A stretch of 64,000 nt of DNA from NCBI GenBank assembly GCA_040219935.1, contig JAVJUA010000055.1, positions 119,042 through 183,041 of the forward strand. Direction: 5' to 3'. A program made the position numbers and the translations under genes. The notes below the pieces were generated by a model. It made no database searches and was not told the DNA's origin. It saw only the letters and a list, made by a program, of their open reading frames with translations. How positions within the stretch are numbered: position 1 is the first letter of the stretch; each line of letters opens with the position of its first letter. This document shows, piece by piece, positions 62,807 to 64,000 of the stretch. The DNA comes from UBA7803 sp040219935. Lineage in GTDB: Bacteria; Pseudomonadota; Gammaproteobacteria; Pseudomonadales; Azotimanducaceae.

Positions 62807-64000
62807 ATGGAGTCAGCGGCACAGACCAGCTCGGAGCCCGCAGCAGCCCGGGATTCACTGAGGTCCACGCTGATCGAGCTTCGCAACGGCGGCACGGTAC
62901 TCGAGGAGATGCTGGATACGGATGCCTTCGGCAGTCCGACAGAGACGGCGTTTGCCAATGGTCTTACGACCGTCCGAGGTTACGAACATTCCACCGGCCG
63001 GATCACGTCCATCGAGACCGGCCCGGTGGGCCTGCCGACCAGCATCCAGGACCTGGAGTACGCGTGGCGCACGAACAGCACGCTGTACCGGCGGATCGAT
63101 GAGCGAAGTACCGGGGGCACGACGGACGACTACACCGATACGTTCGCCTACGACGTCCTGGAGCGGTTGACGTCTCAGGCGACTTCGGTAGGCGCCAGCC
63201 GCACGCTGTCGTTCGCCTACAGCAGCTGGGGGAACCTGACCGGCAAGACCAGCAACGTCGGCGCCGATCTCGATGTGACCGGGTATACGTATGCAACCGC
63301 CGGCAAGCCCCATCGGCTGACGGCGGTGACCATTGGCGGCGTGTCGAACACGCTGAGCTATGACGCCAACGGCAACACCACGACCTACGATGCCGCCTCC
63401 GGTAACGATACGTTCCTGGCCTACGACGGCCAGAACCGGGTCACGCGGATCACGGTGGGCGCGAGCTCCGGCACCGCTACGGCGGTGGCCCGCGACGAGT
63501 TCTGGTACGAGCCGGACGGCCAGCGCTTCCTGGGCCGTGAGTCGTGGGACGAGGCCGGGGTTCAGAAGCAGGCACGGACGATCTATCTCGCGAACTTCGA
63601 GGAGGTGATTCCGGCTTCGGGCAGCGCCTTCAACCTGGTGCAGCGCACGGACGTCTCTGCGACCGTGCGCCACATCCGCACCGGCACCACGGGCGGGGTC
63701 GTTGCGACGCGGTTCGAGTACGTCTACCGGGACCACCTCGGTTCGGTAGACGTGGTGACGAACAGCACCGGGGTGAAGCTGAACGACAAGCTGTCGTTCG
63801 ATGCGTTCGGCGGCCGGCGCCAGCACACCTGGGGGTCGGACGTCACGGCGGCGGCGATCACGACGATTCTCACCAACGAGGACGAGCGCTTCGCCCGGGG
63901 CTACACGGACCACGAGATGCTGAACCGGACCGGGTTCGTGCACATGAACGGCCGGGTGTACGACCCGCGGCTGGGGCGCTTCGTCTCCCCGGATCCGATC
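62807..64000 (+). CDS. RHS-repeat core protein, N-terminally short, cut by right edge
   Basis: The frame continues to the last base and is open upstream into the ridA gene. The first ATG after ridA is at 62807. The 398 visible residues contain YD-repeats (SYDANGNTTTYD, AYDGQNRVTRI) and the conserved RHS core (YRDHLGSVDVVTN, RGYTDHEMLNRTG, VYDPRLGRFVSPDPI). A complete RHS protein would have over a thousand residues before the core; these are absent, so this looks like a displaced core or tip fragment. A C-terminal toxin or variable tip may lie beyond the window. Confidence 0.85.
   Translation, partial: MESAAQTSSEPAAARDSLRSTLIELRNGGTVLEEMLDTDAFGSPTETAFANGLTTVRGYEHSTGRITSIETGPVGLPTSIQDLEYAWRTNSTLYRRIDERSTGGTTDDYTDTFAYDVLERLTSQATSVGASRTLSFAYSSWGNLTGKTSNVGADLDVTGYTYATAGKPHRLTAVTIGGVSNTLSYDANGNTTTYDAASGNDTFLAYDGQNRVTRITVGASSGTATAVARDEFWYEPDGQRFLGRESWDEAGVQKQARTIYLANFEEVIPASGSAFNLVQRTDVSATVRHIRTGTTGGVVATRFEYVYRDHLGSVDVVTNSTGVKLNDKLSFDAFGGRRQHTWGSDVTAAAITTILTNEDERFARGYTDHEMLNRTGFVHMNGRVYDPRLGRFVSPDPI

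Noticed and set aside
60793..62958. Long - strand frame opposite the dehydratase and RidA genes
   Set aside because: It is antisense to two clear families and Arg/Ala/Gly-rich.

Overview
This is a gene-dense, high-G+C stretch of bacterial chromosome. It probably comes from a gammaproteobacterium with an aerobic, catabolically versatile lifestyle. The support for that is two gammaproteobacterial-style 23S rRNA methyltransferases (RlmI, RlmJ), a type IV pilus ATPase of the PilU type, two TonB-dependent outer-membrane receptors, many outer-membrane or periplasmic lipoproteins, and a very large share of oxygenases. The placement is inferred from gene families only. I saw no rRNA, tRNA, CRISPR array, transposase or phage gene.

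Region 1 (1-22 kb). A Rieske oxygenase cut by the left edge is followed closely by a group II truncated haemoglobin and a TonB receptor, closed by a strong hairpin terminator. Converging on it is a five-gene operon for a tryptophan-tryptophylquinone amine dehydrogenase: heavy chain, MauE, MauD, light chain and a monohaem cytochrome c. Next come a two-domain VOC protein, two luciferase-like oxidoreductases, PilU, an acyl-CoA-dehydrogenase-like monooxygenase, a crotonase, a Lin0512-family protein, a DUF3604 lipoprotein, a class II aldolase, a D-aminoacylase-like amidohydrolase and a carotenoid oxygenase.

Region 2 (22-36 kb) is the most system-like part. A TonB receptor heads a run on the + strand: Rieske oxygenase, SDR, crotonase, medium-chain reductase (broken by an 11-bp tandem duplication), acyl-CoA dehydrogenase, NTF2-like protein and a TetR regulator. 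Beyond it lie two divergent Rieske oxygenases and a GPH-type cation symporter. Three copies of a related operator-like element built around ACATGTTGT sit before the receptor, between the divergent Rieske genes, and before the symporter. The outer genes therefore look like one regulon, probably answering to the local TetR protein, for import and oxidative breakdown of an unidentified ring-containing substrate.

Region 3 (36-57 kb) holds Crp, AraC and LysR-type regulators, an amidohydrolase, a GST, three FAD monooxygenases (two with a Baeyer-Villiger-like signature), a cytochrome P450, an atypical epimerase/reductase, an OmpA-family protein, RlmI, and three lipoproteins. One lipoprotein gene is bracketed by a perfect 34-bp direct repeat that appears to have split a former P450-monooxygenase gene pair.

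Region 4 (57-64 kb) is housekeeping-like: RlmJ, a DUF3667 zinc-ribbon membrane protein, an MFS exporter, two HupE-like membrane proteins, a threonine-dehydratase-like enzyme and a RidA protein. It ends in an RHS-core fragment that lacks a normal N-terminal part and runs off the right edge.
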